Source of the DNA: Salipiger bermudensis HTCC2601
GTDB taxonomy: Bacteria > Pseudomonadota > Alphaproteobacteria > Rhodobacterales > Rhodobacteraceae
Assembly: GCF_000153725.1 (NCBI RefSeq)
Contig: NZ_DS022277.1
Location: 503,470-567,469 of the forward strand
Length of the DNA stretch: 64,000 nt
Reading direction: 5' to 3'
Made by a program: the position numbers and the translations under genes. The stretch's first letter is position 1; the number at the start of each line of letters is the position of its first letter. Under the pieces are notes generated by a model, which saw only the letters and a program-made list of their open reading frames with translations, was not told the origin of the DNA and ran no database searches. Of the stretch, positions 24,063-32,744 are shown piece after piece.

Positions 24063-25034
24063 ATGAAACACCTGATGCTCTCCGCCACGCTCTGCATGGC
24101 CGCCACCGGGGCGTTTGCCGGCAAGGCCTTCGTGTCGAACGAGCGCGGCAACACCATCACCGTGGTCGATACCGAGACCTGGGAGGTGCTCGACGAGTTT
24201 GCCGGCGGCAACCGTCCGCGCGGCATCACCCTCTCGCCCGACGGCTCGCTGCTTTATGTCTGCGCCTCGGATGACGACACGGTGCGCGTCTTCGACACCG
24301 AGACCTATGAAGAGCTCTACACCCTGCCCTCGGGGCCGGACCCGGAGCTCTTCGTGATCCACCCCTCCGGCAGCCCGCTCTACATCGCCAATGAGGACGA
24401 CAACCTCGTCACCGTGACCGACACCGCCGATCACACCATCCTCGCCGAGGTGCCGGTGGGGGTCGAGCCCGAGGGCATGGCGATCTCGCCCGACAGCAAC
24501 TGGGTGGTGAACACCTCCGAGACCACCAACATGGCGCATTTCATCGACACCAGCGATTACGAGATCAAGCACAACATCCTCGTCGATCAGCGCCCGCGCT
24601 ATGCCGAGTATCTCGACGACGGCACTCGGCTCTTCGTCAGCTCCGAGATCGGCGGTACGGTGAGCGTGATCGACGTGGCCGAGGACGGCACGCCGACGCT
24701 TCGCCAGAAGATCGGCTTCGAGGTGCCGGGCGTGCTGCCGGAATGGCTGCAGCCGGTGGGGGTGAAGGCCAAGAGCGACGGCAGCCGCATCTTCGTGGCG
24801 CTCGGGCCGGCGAACCGCGTGGCGGTGATCGACGGCGCCTCGCTCGAGGTGGTCGACTACATCATGGTGGGTCAGCGGGTCTGGCAGATGGCCTTCACGC
24901 CGGGTGAGGAGTACCTCGTCACCACCAACGGCAATTCCAACGACATCACGGTGATCGACGTGGCCGCCGAGAAGGCGATCAAGTCGATCCAGGTGGGCCA
25001 GCAGCCCTGGGGCGTGGCGATCACGCCCGACTGA
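24063..25034 (+). CDS. PQQ-catabolism-associated beta-propeller protein
   Basis: A 323-residue exported YVTN propeller (signal MKHLMLSATLCMAATGAFAG). Repeats begin KAFVSNERGNTITVVDTETWEV and continue with RPRGITLSPDGSLLYVCAS, EPEGMAISPDSNW and WQMAFTPGEEYLVTTN. The family is found beside PQQ-dependent dehydrogenases. It has many Asp/Asn-rich loops, but no lanmodulin-like EF-hand is visible. GAGGA lies before the ATG at 24063; the earlier ATG at 24036 lies inside the previous gene. It is the second gene of the operon. Confidence 0.85.
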   Translation: MKHLMLSATLCMAATGAFAGKAFVSNERGNTITVVDTETWEVLDEFAGGNRPRGITLSPDGSLLYVCASDDDTVRVFDTETYEELYTLPSGPDPELFVIHPSGSPLYIANEDDNLVTVTDTADHTILAEVPVGVEPEGMAISPDSNWVVNTSETTNMAHFIDTSDYEIKHNILVDQRPRYAEYLDDGTRLFVSSEIGGTVSVIDVAEDGTPTLRQKIGFEVPGVLPEWLQPVGVKAKSDGSRIFVALGPANRVAVIDGASLEVVDYIMVGQRVWQMAFTPGEEYLVTTNGNSNDITVIDVAAEKAIKSIQVGQQPWGVAITPD

Positions 25035-25142
25035 TCGGCGGGCGCAACTTGGCCTTTGGTCGTGTGGACAGCGCAGCCGGGCCCGCAGAGGGTTCAATCG
25101 GAGCGTTCAAAGTGGGCCGTGGCCCTGAACGGGAGGAAGACA

Positions 25143-25409
25143 ATGACGACACTGGGAAAAATCGGCGCAGGGATGCTCGCGCTCTGCCTGGCGGGGCCGG
25201 CGCTTGCGGATGATCACATGGTCTCGGACGAGGCCAAGGCGAAGATCGCCGAGATAATGACCGACATGCGCTGCGAGGTCGATCCCGACGATATCGAGAT
25301 GACCGACGAGGGCGGCTACGACCTCGACGACGTGATCTGCGAGGGCACCGGCCAGTTCGACATCGAACTCGACGCCGAGTTCAACGAAGTGGGCCGCCGC
25401 GCAGAGTAA
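25143..25409 (+). CDS. Small exported PepSY-like protein
   Basis: An 88-residue exported protein (signal ending at PALA-DDHM). The mature 65 residues look like one PepSY domain: KAKIAEIMTDMRCEVDPDDIEMTDEGGYDLDDVICEG, then FDIELDAEFNEVGRRAE. It is very acidic, with about one residue in three Asp or Glu, which could suit binding of a hard cation such as a lanthanide; this is inference. Two cysteines are present. GGGAGGAAG precedes the ATG. It lies between the propeller and the second binding protein. Confidence 0.75.
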   Translation: MTTLGKIGAGMLALCLAGPALADDHMVSDEAKAKIAEIMTDMRCEVDPDDIEMTDEGGYDLDDVICEGTGQFDIELDAEFNEVGRRAE

Positions 25410-25471
25410 GGGCTGAGCGCAAAAGACATCGCCCTGTCCCGCATGCGGGGCCGGGCATCAGGGAGGAGCAC

Positions 25472-26437
25472 ATGAAGACATTTCTGACCGCGCTGGCGCT
25501 GGGATGCGTCACCGCCCTTGGCGCCATGGCGCAGGAGCTGCCGGTGGTGCGGGCGGCGGTGCTCAAGATCGGCACCGTCAACTGGGAGCTGGCAACCATC
25601 GCCGAGCAGGGGCTCGACGAGAAACACGGCTTCAGGCTCGAGGTCATGCCCTATGCCGACAACGGCGCCACGCGCATCGCCGTCGAGGGCGGCGAGGCCG
25701 ACATGGCGGTGGCCGACTGGATCTGGGTGGCGCGGCAGCGCGCCGACGGCAAGGATTACGTCGTCGTGCCCTATTCCCGTGCCGTGGGCGGCGTGGTGGT
25801 GCCCGAGGGCTCGGAGGCCGAGACGCTGCAGGATCTCGCGGGGGGTAAGATCGGCATCGCCGGCGGGCCCCTCGACAAGAGCTGGCTTATCCTGCGCGCC
25901 TACGCGCAGCAGGAATACGATCTGGATTTGAAGGCCGAGACCGAGCAGGTCTTCGGCGCGCCGCCGCTGATCTTCAAGTCGGGCCTTGGCGGCGACTATG
26001 CCGGGGCGATCAACTTCTGGCATTTCCTCGCCAAGATGAAGGCCGCCGGGATGCGCGAGCTGATCTCGGTCGAGACTGCGGCCAATGCGCTGGGGCTCGA
26101 TCCGGACGTGCCGCTCCTTGGCTACTACTTCAAGGGCGACTTCCTCGAGCAGAACGACGGGCTGGCGCAGGCCTTCTACGAGGCCAGCCGCGAGGCCAAG
26201 GCGATGCTGGCCGAGGACATGGCCGCGTGGGAGGCGATCCGCCCGCGCATGAACGCCGCGAGCGACGCCCAGTTCGAGCAGTTGCGCAGCGACTGGCTGG
26301 CCGGCGTACCGGCGCGCGGCCCTGTGGATGGTGCGGCCGCGGGCAAGCTGCTGGCGCTGATGGGCGAGCTTGGCGGTGCCGATCTGGTTGGCAAGGCCGA
26401 GAGCCTGCCCGAGGGCCTCTTCGCGGAGGTCGAATGA
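25472..26437 (+). CDS. ABC-type periplasmic binding protein
   Basis: A 321-residue exported protein (signal MKTFLTALALGCVTALGAMA) of the NMT1/SsuA-like type II binding fold. Recognisable parts are VLKIGTVNWELATIAEQGLDEKHGF, GEADMAVADWIWVARQRADG and a LQDLAGGKIGIAGGPLDKSWLILRAYA stretch. It overlaps the following ATPase gene by four bases, so it is probably the binding protein of that transporter. In this family the natural substrate is unknown; the gene context suggests a factor for the PQQ/lanthanide system. Confidence 0.82.
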   Translation: MKTFLTALALGCVTALGAMAQELPVVRAAVLKIGTVNWELATIAEQGLDEKHGFRLEVMPYADNGATRIAVEGGEADMAVADWIWVARQRADGKDYVVVPYSRAVGGVVVPEGSEAETLQDLAGGKIGIAGGPLDKSWLILRAYAQQEYDLDLKAETEQVFGAPPLIFKSGLGGDYAGAINFWHFLAKMKAAGMRELISVETAANALGLDPDVPLLGYYFKGDFLEQNDGLAQAFYEASREAKAMLAEDMAAWEAIRPRMNAASDAQFEQLRSDWLAGVPARGPVDGAAAGKLLALMGELGGADLVGKAESLPEGLFAEVE

Positions 26438-27108
26438 CGCCGGGGATACAGAACGGCACCGGCCGGCAGGTGCCGCCCGTGCAGGCGGTGCCCGCGGACC
26501 GCGCAGCGATCCGGGTCAACATCCTCAGCAAGCGTTTCGGAGCGACCGAGGTGCTACGCGGCGTGCATTTCTCGGTGGCGCGCGGCGAGACCGTGGCGCT
26601 GGTCGGGCCCTCGGGCATCGGCAAGTCGACGGTGCTGCGCATCGTCGCCGGGCTCGATCCGGCCTTTGACGGCGAGGTGCAGCGCCCCGAGGCCGTGGCG
26701 ATGGTGTTCCAGGAACCGACGCTGCTGCCGTGGCGCAGCGCGCTGCAGAACCTGACGCTCGTGCATCCCGATCTGAGCGACAGCGGCGCGCGGGCGATGC
26801 TGGCGCGGGTCGGGCTGAAGGGGCGCGAAGAGGCCTTCCCGCGCAGCCTGTCGCTCGGCCAGCAGCGCCGGCTGGCGCTGGCGCGCGCCTTTGCCGGGGC
26901 GCCCGAAATGCTGATCATGGACGAGCCCTTCGTGTCCCTCGACCCCGAGCTGGCCGAAGCGATGCTCGGTCTCACCGAAGAGCTGATCGCCGAGCACCGT
27001 CCGGCGACGATATTCGTCACCCATGCCAGAGACGAGGCCGACCGCCTCGCCAGCCGGGTGCTCGAGCTGCGCGGGACCCCCGCCACACTCACCCCTCATC
27101 TGATTTGA
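26434..27108 (+). CDS. ABC transporter ATP-binding protein without a linked permease
   Basis: A 224-residue ABC ATPase. Walker A is GPSGIGKST, the Q-loop is VFQEPTLLPW, Walker B is LIMDEPF, and the H-loop is FVTHARDEA. The signature reads LSLGQQRR instead of LSGGQ, a tolerated change. It is most like the nitrate/taurine-type ATPases that work with NMT1-like binding proteins. No membrane permease gene follows or precedes it in the operon, so the pump cannot be complete from this locus alone. The ATG at 26434 overlaps the binding-protein stop. Confidence 0.88.
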   Translation: MTPGIQNGTGRQVPPVQAVPADRAAIRVNILSKRFGATEVLRGVHFSVARGETVALVGPSGIGKSTVLRIVAGLDPAFDGEVQRPEAVAMVFQEPTLLPWRSALQNLTLVHPDLSDSGARAMLARVGLKGREEAFPRSLSLGQQRRLALARAFAGAPEMLIMDEPFVSLDPELAEAMLGLTEELIAEHRPATIFVTHARDEADRLASRVLELRGTPATLTPHLI

Positions 27109-27125
27109 AAGAAGGAGACCCATTG

Positions 27126-27554
27126 ATGAAATTCCCGCTGCTCGCCGCCGCGTTCTCGCTGCTGGCCCTGCCCGCTGCCGCGCATGATTTTGGCTTCGCC
27201 GGGGTGTTGTCGAACACCAACAAGGGCGAGATGCCCGGCATCCTGCTCTCGGTCGGTCAGCCGCTCACCGACGGGCCGATCGCGCTCAAGTCGGGGATGG
27301 TTTACGAGCTCGAGATCGAGGCCGACGGCTCGGGCGAGCTGGCGCTGGAGGGCTCGGGCTTCTTCCGGGCGATCTGGGTCAACGAGGTCGTGGTGAACGG
27401 GCTCGAGATCCGGCCCTTCGGGCTCGAGAGCGTCGAGTTCGACGAGGCCGGCACGATGGAGATCGAGTTCCTGGCCATCAAGCCCGGGCGCTACTTCCTG
27501 CGGATCCCCGGCAGCACCGGCGAAAGCCAGCGGGTCGAGATCTCGATCCAGTAA
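27126..27554 (+). CDS. Small exported cupredoxin-like protein
   Basis: A 142-residue exported protein (signal MKFPLLAAAFSLLALPAAA). The mature part is beta-rich and cupredoxin-like (KSGMVYELEIEADGSGELALEGSGFFRAIWVNEVVVNG, then MEIEFLAIKPGRYFLRIPG). It lacks an evident His-Cys-His-Met copper site, so it is probably not a copper protein. GAAGGAG precedes the ATG. It closes the operon, where the lut cluster has a small exported protein. The function is unknown. Confidence 0.72.
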   Translation: MKFPLLAAAFSLLALPAAAHDFGFAGVLSNTNKGEMPGILLSVGQPLTDGPIALKSGMVYELEIEADGSGELALEGSGFFRAIWVNEVVVNGLEIRPFGLESVEFDEAGTMEIEFLAIKPGRYFLRIPGSTGESQRVEISIQ

Positions 27555-27602
27555 GCGCGGCTGCCGCGCTGCCATGCGGCGGGGCGTCGGTCGTGGTCAA
27601 TG

Positions 27603-27640
27603 AGAAAGGGCCGCGCAGCATCGCCGCGCGGCCCCTTTTC
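27603..27640. terminator. Bidirectional rho-independent terminator
   Basis: GGGCCGCGC (27608-27616) pairs perfectly with GCGCGGCCC (27626-27634) around a nine-base loop. CTTTTCTT follows on the plus strand; GAGAAAG precedes it and supplies the U-run for the minus strand. It lies between the convergent cupredoxin-like and MscS genes. Confidence 0.88.
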
Positions 27641-27657
27641 TTGTCCTGTGAAGGCCC

Positions 27658-30024
27658 TCAGTTGTCGCCGGGGGTCTCGCCGCCCTCCGCGACGACATGG
27701 AAGGGCTGGGTCGCGCCCGATTTCGACTCGCCCAGATAGATCGTCTGGTGCGGGAAGGGGATCTCGATGTTGCGCGCATCGAACACCTCTTTCAGGACGC
27801 CGTTATAGGCCCGGCCGACGCCCCATTGCGTGCCCGGCACGCACTTGATCCGCGCCCGCACCACCACGGCGCTGTCGCCGAAGGCGTTGATGCCGAACCA
27901 CTCCAGATCGCCCATGATGTTGGCCGCCTGTTCGGGATCGGCGCGCAGTTGCTCGAAGGCGTCGAGCATGGCCTGCTTCACCTCGTCGATGTTCTCGCGG
28001 TAGGCCACGCCCATGTCGCAGACGAAATAGCCGAACTCGCGCATGAAGTTGGTGACCATGTCCACCGAGGAGAACGGGATCAGGTGATAGGCGCCGCTGA
28101 CGTCGCGCAGGCTCACCGAGCGGATGGTCAGCTTCTCGACCACGCCGGTGGTGCTGCCGGCGGTGACCACGTCGCCAACGTTCATCGCGTTCTCGAACTG
28201 GATGAAGATGCCAGTGATGATGTCCTGCACCAGCTTTTGCGCGCCGAAACCGATGGCGAGGCCGAGAACCCCGGCCGAGGCCAGTAGCGGCGCGATGTCG
28301 AGGCCGATCTCGGAAAGCACGAACATCAGCGTGATGATGACCAGCGCGATGGTCGCGGCGTTGCGCAAGAGGGTCAGCAGCGTCTGCTCGCGCGAGGTCG
28401 CCACGGTGCCGTATTCGGGGTTGAGGCGGTAATCGACCCACGAGGTCATGCCGACCCAGATCGCGAAGGATACGATCAGAACCGCCACGACCGAGAACAC
28501 CGTTGCGGTGAAGTCGCGCCCGAACTGGCCGGCCATCCAGGCCTTCAGGTCGATCAGGCTGATGGCGTTCATGGCAAAGATCACCACGAGCGCGAAGATC
28601 ACCAGCCGCAGCACGAAGAGCGCCTTCGGCACGAAGGTGTTCAGCCGCCGCTGCAACGCAGGCAGGCGGGCGTTGACGGTGTCGGGGAGTTGCACGCCGT
28701 TGACCATGGTCCGGGTCATCACCCCCGAGACCGCCACGCCGAGGATCGCCACCAGAAGCACCTGGCCCGAGTTGAGCAGCGACAGGAAGGCGGCGTCACC
28801 GGGCTGGACCAGTACCAGCACCAGCATCACCAGCAGGTAGAGCAGCGCCGGGACGTGCCAATTGCGCGCCAGCACCTGCAGCCCGCCGCGCTTTTTCTTT
28901 GGCGTCTCGGGCGTGCCCATCGGGAACTCTTCGCTGGCCGGGGTCTGCACCGGTTCACCCTGATCCTCGAGATGGCTCTCGCGCGCCATGTCGGCCTTGC
29001 TGCGGCCGCCGCGCTCGAGCCAGTCGGCCACCGGGCGGCGCTTGCGCAGCACCATCCAGATCGCCAGACCGACCACGATCAGCGCGATCAGCGCCGAGAC
29101 CGCGCGCCCGGCGGCAAACGAGATGTTGGTGTTGAGGATCGGCACGATCAACAGCTGTCCATAACCAGCGAGGCCGACCATGAAGTTGAGCCGCGATCCA
29201 AGGTACTTTGCCGAGCCGTCGGAGATCGGCAGCGGGCGCAGGCTGCTCGAGGCCGGCGACAGGATTAGCCGCACGCCGACCTTGGCAAGCTCGACCAGAA
29301 GGAAGGCATTGAGATAGAGCGTCTGGCGGATCCCGATCTCGCCGAAATTGCCGAGGAACAGCGTCGCGATGAGGTAGCCGGCGGCCCAGGCGATCACCAC
29401 GATGAGCGCGTCGATCAGCGCTGATGCGATGAACAGGAGCGTGGTGCGCAGGGCGCCGCTCTCTTCGGCCTTGGCGTCCATCCGGGCATAGAGCGATTTG
29501 CCCACCCGCCGCAGCACGAGGAACACCGCCACGGTCACGATGATGATCAGCGCGAGCTGTTGCGCCGCTTCGAGCAGCACGCCGGCCTCCCCGCCGCTCA
29601 GGCCCTCAAAGACCATCGGGGCGCGAATGATCTGGGTCCAGGCGGTTTCGAGGCCCGAGGCGATGTCCTGCGCGGCCTCCTGAGTGATCAGCGCGATGCG
29701 CCGGCTGAACGAAAGCGCCTCGGGCGGGGTGGCCCCATCGGCGGCGAGGGTCTCGACAATCTGGTCGTCGACCGGGGCGTCGGCCTCGCTCTGCGCAGCG
29801 CGGAGTTCGTCGATCAGGGCGGCCCGGCTGTCGTCGTTCTCGATGACGTCGAGGAGCAGGTCGAGATTGCTCGGGGCGGGCTCTGAGGCCGTGGCCTCCT
29901 GTGCCAGCATTTGGTTTGGAAGGATGGCGCTGCAAACAAGCGCCACGAGGAACAGCATCGCTGCGGTCCAGCGTCTCGGAAAGGTCATGTCACCACGTTT
30001 CTTGGCTTTGTCGGTTTCGGACAT
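27658..30024 (-). CDS. Large MscS-family mechanosensitive channel
   Basis: A 788-residue membrane protein with a signal peptide (cleaved near QMLAQ), a periplasmic N-terminal domain, about ten or eleven membrane segments and a C-terminal MscS channel domain. The pore helix is LLASAGVLGLAIGFGAQKLVQDIITGIFIQFENAMNVGDVV. It resembles the long YbiO/MscM-type channels. It protects the cell from sudden osmotic downshift. The ATG at 30024 gives a twelve-residue extension before the signal; the ATG at 29988 is an equally good start. It has no visible link with the C1 genes around it. Confidence 0.9.
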   Translation of the reverse strand: MSETDKAKKRGDMTFPRRWTAAMLFLVALVCSAILPNQMLAQEATASEPAPSNLDLLLDVIENDDSRAALIDELRAAQSEADAPVDDQIVETLAADGATPPEALSFSRRIALITQEAAQDIASGLETAWTQIIRAPMVFEGLSGGEAGVLLEAAQQLALIIIVTVAVFLVLRRVGKSLYARMDAKAEESGALRTTLLFIASALIDALIVVIAWAAGYLIATLFLGNFGEIGIRQTLYLNAFLLVELAKVGVRLILSPASSSLRPLPISDGSAKYLGSRLNFMVGLAGYGQLLIVPILNTNISFAAGRAVSALIALIVVGLAIWMVLRKRRPVADWLERGGRSKADMARESHLEDQGEPVQTPASEEFPMGTPETPKKKRGGLQVLARNWHVPALLYLLVMLVLVLVQPGDAAFLSLLNSGQVLLVAILGVAVSGVMTRTMVNGVQLPDTVNARLPALQRRLNTFVPKALFVLRLVIFALVVIFAMNAISLIDLKAWMAGQFGRDFTATVFSVVAVLIVSFAIWVGMTSWVDYRLNPEYGTVATSREQTLLTLLRNAATIALVIITLMFVLSEIGLDIAPLLASAGVLGLAIGFGAQKLVQDIITGIFIQFENAMNVGDVVTAGSTTGVVEKLTIRSVSLRDVSGAYHLIPFSSVDMVTNFMREFGYFVCDMGVAYRENIDEVKQAMLDAFEQLRADPEQAANIMGDLEWFGINAFGDSAVVVRARIKCVPGTQWGVGRAYNGVLKEVFDARNIEIPFPHQTIYLGESKSGATQPFHVVAEGGETPGDN

Positions 30025-30338
30025 GTCCCGCTTGCCTGGCTCTCCGCGGGCACGATGGACTGCGATCTAGTCGATCCGCAGGCGAAGACCAGCCCGGACT
30101 GCGCTCCGAGATCCCGGTGTTGCAGCAATGCGTGGGCCTCGCGCGGGCCAGACGGGGGGATGGCAGGACGGGCACGCCTCGCCTTTCCGGCCGTGCCGGG
30201 CGTTCTTCGGAGGTACGTGCGATCGTTCGGCCCCTGATGCGCTCCACTTCATGTGTTCGCACGCGAACAACCCGCTTGCATCGGGCGCGATGAAAGCTAT
30301 GGTCAGTCTACTGCAAAATTTCCGAAGGGAGGTAGATT
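30025..30338. other. Intergenic region between mscS-like gene and tup operon
   Basis: This 314-base stretch separates two divergent transcription units. Nothing coding is convincing. The right end holds a palindrome and promoter for the tungstate transport operon (30254-30303), and AAGGGAGG at 30325-30332 is the tupB ribosome-binding site. The left half should contain the channel gene promoter, which could not be pinpointed. Confidence 0.6.
30254..30303 (+). promoter_or_regulatory. Operator palindrome and promoter of the tup operon
   Basis: TGTTCGCACGCGAACA (30254-30269) is a perfect 7+2+7 palindrome. Directly after it, TTGCAT (30276-30281) and TATGGT (30298-30303), 16 bp apart, make a plausible promoter. 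The palindrome just upstream of the -35 box suits a regulator, perhaps the HTH/binding-protein fusion encoded at the end of this operon. Confidence 0.6.
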
Positions 30339-31064
30339 TTGCAAGATATCGGGGAGGCCTTCCATCTGGCGCTGTCGCTGGTGTTGTCCGGTGACGCCGA
30401 TCTCTTCGAGATCGTCGGCCTGTCGCTTCAGGTGAGCCTGAGCGCGACCCTGATCGCTTGCGCCATCGGTCTGCCGGTGGGCGCGTTGCTCGCGGTGAGC
30501 CGCTTTCGCGGCCGGGGCGCGGTGTTGGTGCTCATCAACGCCCTGATGGGGCTGCCGCCGGTGGTCGTGGGCCTGCTCGTCTATCTCTACCTTTCGCGCT
30601 CGGGCCCCTTGGGCTTTCTCGGGCTGCTTTATACCCCCGGTGCGATGATCGTGGCGCAGACCATCCTGATCGTGCCCATCGTCGCGGCGCTGTCGCGGCA
30701 GGTGCTCGAGGACCTGCACGGCGAATATGCCGAGCAGTTCCGCTCGCTCTGCCTGACCCGCTGGCAGAGCATCACCACCCTGCTCTGGGACGGGCGCTAT
30801 GCGCTGATGACCGTGGGGCTCGCGGGCTTCGGCCGTGCCGCCGCGGAGGTCGGCGCGGTGATCATCGTGGGCGGCAACATCGACCACCTGACCCGGGTCA
30901 TGACCACCGCCATCGCGCTCGAGACCTCCAAGGGTGACCTGCCGCTGGCGCTGGCGCTGGGGATCGTCCTGCTGGTGATTGCGCTCGGGGTGAACGCTGG
31001 CGTCCAGATGCTTCGGATGAGCGCCGCGAGACAAGCAAGTTACGGGGCCGCCGCCAATGTCTGA
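30339..31064 (+). CDS. tupB: Tungstate ABC transporter permease TupB
   Basis: A 241-residue membrane protein with five to six transmembrane segments and the binding-protein-dependent permease signature near CLTRWQSITTLLWDGRYALMTVGLAGFGRAAAEVGAVIIVGGNI. That region contacts the ATPase. The sequence is of the TupB type, unlike ModB. The start is TTG at 30339, six bases after GGAGG. It overlaps tupC by eight bases. It brings tungstate (or molybdate) for the formate dehydrogenase encoded nearby. Confidence 0.88.
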   Translation: MQDIGEAFHLALSLVLSGDADLFEIVGLSLQVSLSATLIACAIGLPVGALLAVSRFRGRGAVLVLINALMGLPPVVVGLLVYLYLSRSGPLGFLGLLYTPGAMIVAQTILIVPIVAALSRQVLEDLHGEYAEQFRSLCLTRWQSITTLLWDGRYALMTVGLAGFGRAAAEVGAVIIVGGNIDHLTRVMTTAIALETSKGDLPLALALGIVLLVIALGVNAGVQMLRMSAARQASYGAAANV

Positions 31065-31824
31065 CCTGCAGATCACCGACGCCGTCCGCCTGCCGCGCCG
31101 CCGCGCCGCCCATGCGCCCGTCGGGCCGCTGCTGCCGCTGAGCGTCTCCGGCCTGCGTCTCGACATCCCGCGCGGCACGCTGCTCGACGGGGTCGACCTG
31201 ACGCTGCCGCGCCACGGCTGCACCGTGATCATGGGGCCGAACGGGGCGGGCAAGAGCATCCTCCTGAAGCTGTTGCACGGGCTGCTTGCGCCGACCGCCG
31301 GCTCGGTGAGCTGGAACGGCCTGCCCGCGACCGAGGCCACCGCACGCCAGGCGCTGGTGTTCCAGAAGCCGGTGCTGCTGCGGCGCTCTGTGGCGGCCAA
31401 TCTCGATTTCGTGCTGAAGGCGCGCGGCGGCAACCGCGCCCGTCGCGATGCGCTGCTCGCGGATGTGGGCCTCGCGCACAAGGCGCGCCAACCGGCCCGC
31501 TCGCTTTCTGGCGGCGAGGCGCAGCGGCTGGCGCTGGCCCGCGCGCTCGCCACCGACCCCGAGGTGCTGTTCCTCGACGAGCCCACCGCCAGCCTCGATC
31601 CGGCCTCGGTGCAGGTGATCGAGCGCATCGTGGGCGAGGCCTGTGCGCGCGGCACCCGTATCATCTTTGTCACCCATGACATCGGGCAGGCGCGGCGCAT
31701 CGCCGATGACGTCGTCTTCCTGCATCGCGGCCGCGTCGCCGAACACAGCGCCGCGGCGGAGTTCTTCCCCGAGCCGCGCTCGCTCGCGGCGCGTGACTAC
31801 CTTGCCGGCCGGATCGTGCTCTGA
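31057..31824 (+). CDS. tupC: Tungstate ABC transporter ATP-binding protein TupC
   Basis: A 255-residue ABC ATPase: Walker A GPNGAGKS, Q-loop VFQKPVLLRRS, signature LSGGEAQR, Walker B LFLDEPTASLD and H-loop FVTHDIGQA. VFQKPVLLRRSVAANLDF is typical of TupC/WtpC-like proteins. The first 25 residues form an unusual basic extension. It overlaps tupB and is followed by tupA after a 52-base gap. Confidence 0.9.
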   Translation: MSDLQITDAVRLPRRRAAHAPVGPLLPLSVSGLRLDIPRGTLLDGVDLTLPRHGCTVIMGPNGAGKSILLKLLHGLLAPTAGSVSWNGLPATEATARQALVFQKPVLLRRSVAANLDFVLKARGGNRARRDALLADVGLAHKARQPARSLSGGEAQRLALARALATDPEVLFLDEPTASLDPASVQVIERIVGEACARGTRIIFVTHDIGQARRIADDVVFLHRGRVAEHSAAAEFFPEPRSLAARDYLAGRIVL

Positions 31825-31876
31825 TCCTGCCGCTCCCGTTCGACCCGATACCCCCAGAAGACAAAAGGGATTTTCC

Positions 31877-32698
31877 ATGACTTTCGCCAGACTGATCGCC
31901 TCGACCGCCGCATCGCTCACCCTTGCCGGGGCGGTGGCCGCGCAAGATACGTCGATCATCGTGCAATCGACCACCTCGACCGCCAATTCCGGCCTCTACG
32001 ACTACCTGCTACCGATCTACACCGGCGAGAGCGGCATCACCGTCAACGTGGTGGCCGTGGGCACCGGGCAGGCGATCAAGAACGCCGAGAATTGCGACGG
32101 CGACCTGCTGCTGGTGCACGCCAAGCCGTCGGAGGAGAAATTTGTCGCGGCGGGCTACGGCACCCAGCGTACCGACCTGATGTACAACGACTTCGTCATC
32201 GTCGGCCCCGAGAGCGACCCGGCGGGGGTCGCCGGCATGAGCGATGTCGAGGCGGCGCTCGCCCAGATCGCCGAGGCAGAGGCGCTGTTTGCCTCGCGCG
32301 GCGATGACAGCGGCACCCACAAGAAGGAAGTGGCGCTGTGGCAGGCCGCCGGGGTCGACCCGACCACCGGCTCGGGCGAATGGTATCGCGAGACCGGCTC
32401 TGGCATGGGCGCAACGCTGAACGCCGGCATCGGCATGGGCGCCTACGTGATGACCGACCGCGCCACCTGGATCAGTTTCCAGAACAAGCAGGATTACAGC
32501 GTCGGCGTCGAGGGCGACGAGGCGATGTTCAACCAGTATGGCGTGATCCCGGTGAACCCCGAGCACTGCCCCTCGGTCAAGATCGAGGCGGCGCAGGACT
32601 TCGCCGACTGGCTGGTTTCCGAGGCGGGACAGGCGGCGATTGCTGCCTACGAGGTCGACGGGCAGCAGCTGTTCTTCCCCAACGCCGCCGGAAGCTGA
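31877..32698 (+). CDS. tupA: Tungstate-binding periplasmic protein TupA
   Basis: A 273-residue exported protein (signal ending AGAVAA-QDT). The TupA hallmark TTSTANSGL lies at residues 32-40, where the Thr/Ser side chains bind the oxyanion; the SRGDDSGTHKKE segment is the second anion loop. TupA binds tungstate far more tightly than molybdate in the studied members. AGGGA precedes the ATG at 31877. Selective tungstate supply suggests that the neighbouring formate dehydrogenase may use tungsten. Confidence 0.92.
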   Translation: MTFARLIASTAASLTLAGAVAAQDTSIIVQSTTSTANSGLYDYLLPIYTGESGITVNVVAVGTGQAIKNAENCDGDLLLVHAKPSEEKFVAAGYGTQRTDLMYNDFVIVGPESDPAGVAGMSDVEAALAQIAEAEALFASRGDDSGTHKKEVALWQAAGVDPTTGSGEWYRETGSGMGATLNAGIGMGAYVMTDRATWISFQNKQDYSVGVEGDEAMFNQYGVIPVNPEHCPSVKIEAAQDFADWLVSEAGQAAIAAYEVDGQQLFFPNAAGS

Positions 32699-32744
32699 TA
32701 GGGTCGCGGGGGCGGCAAGGGTGCCGCCCCCATTTCGCGAGCCC

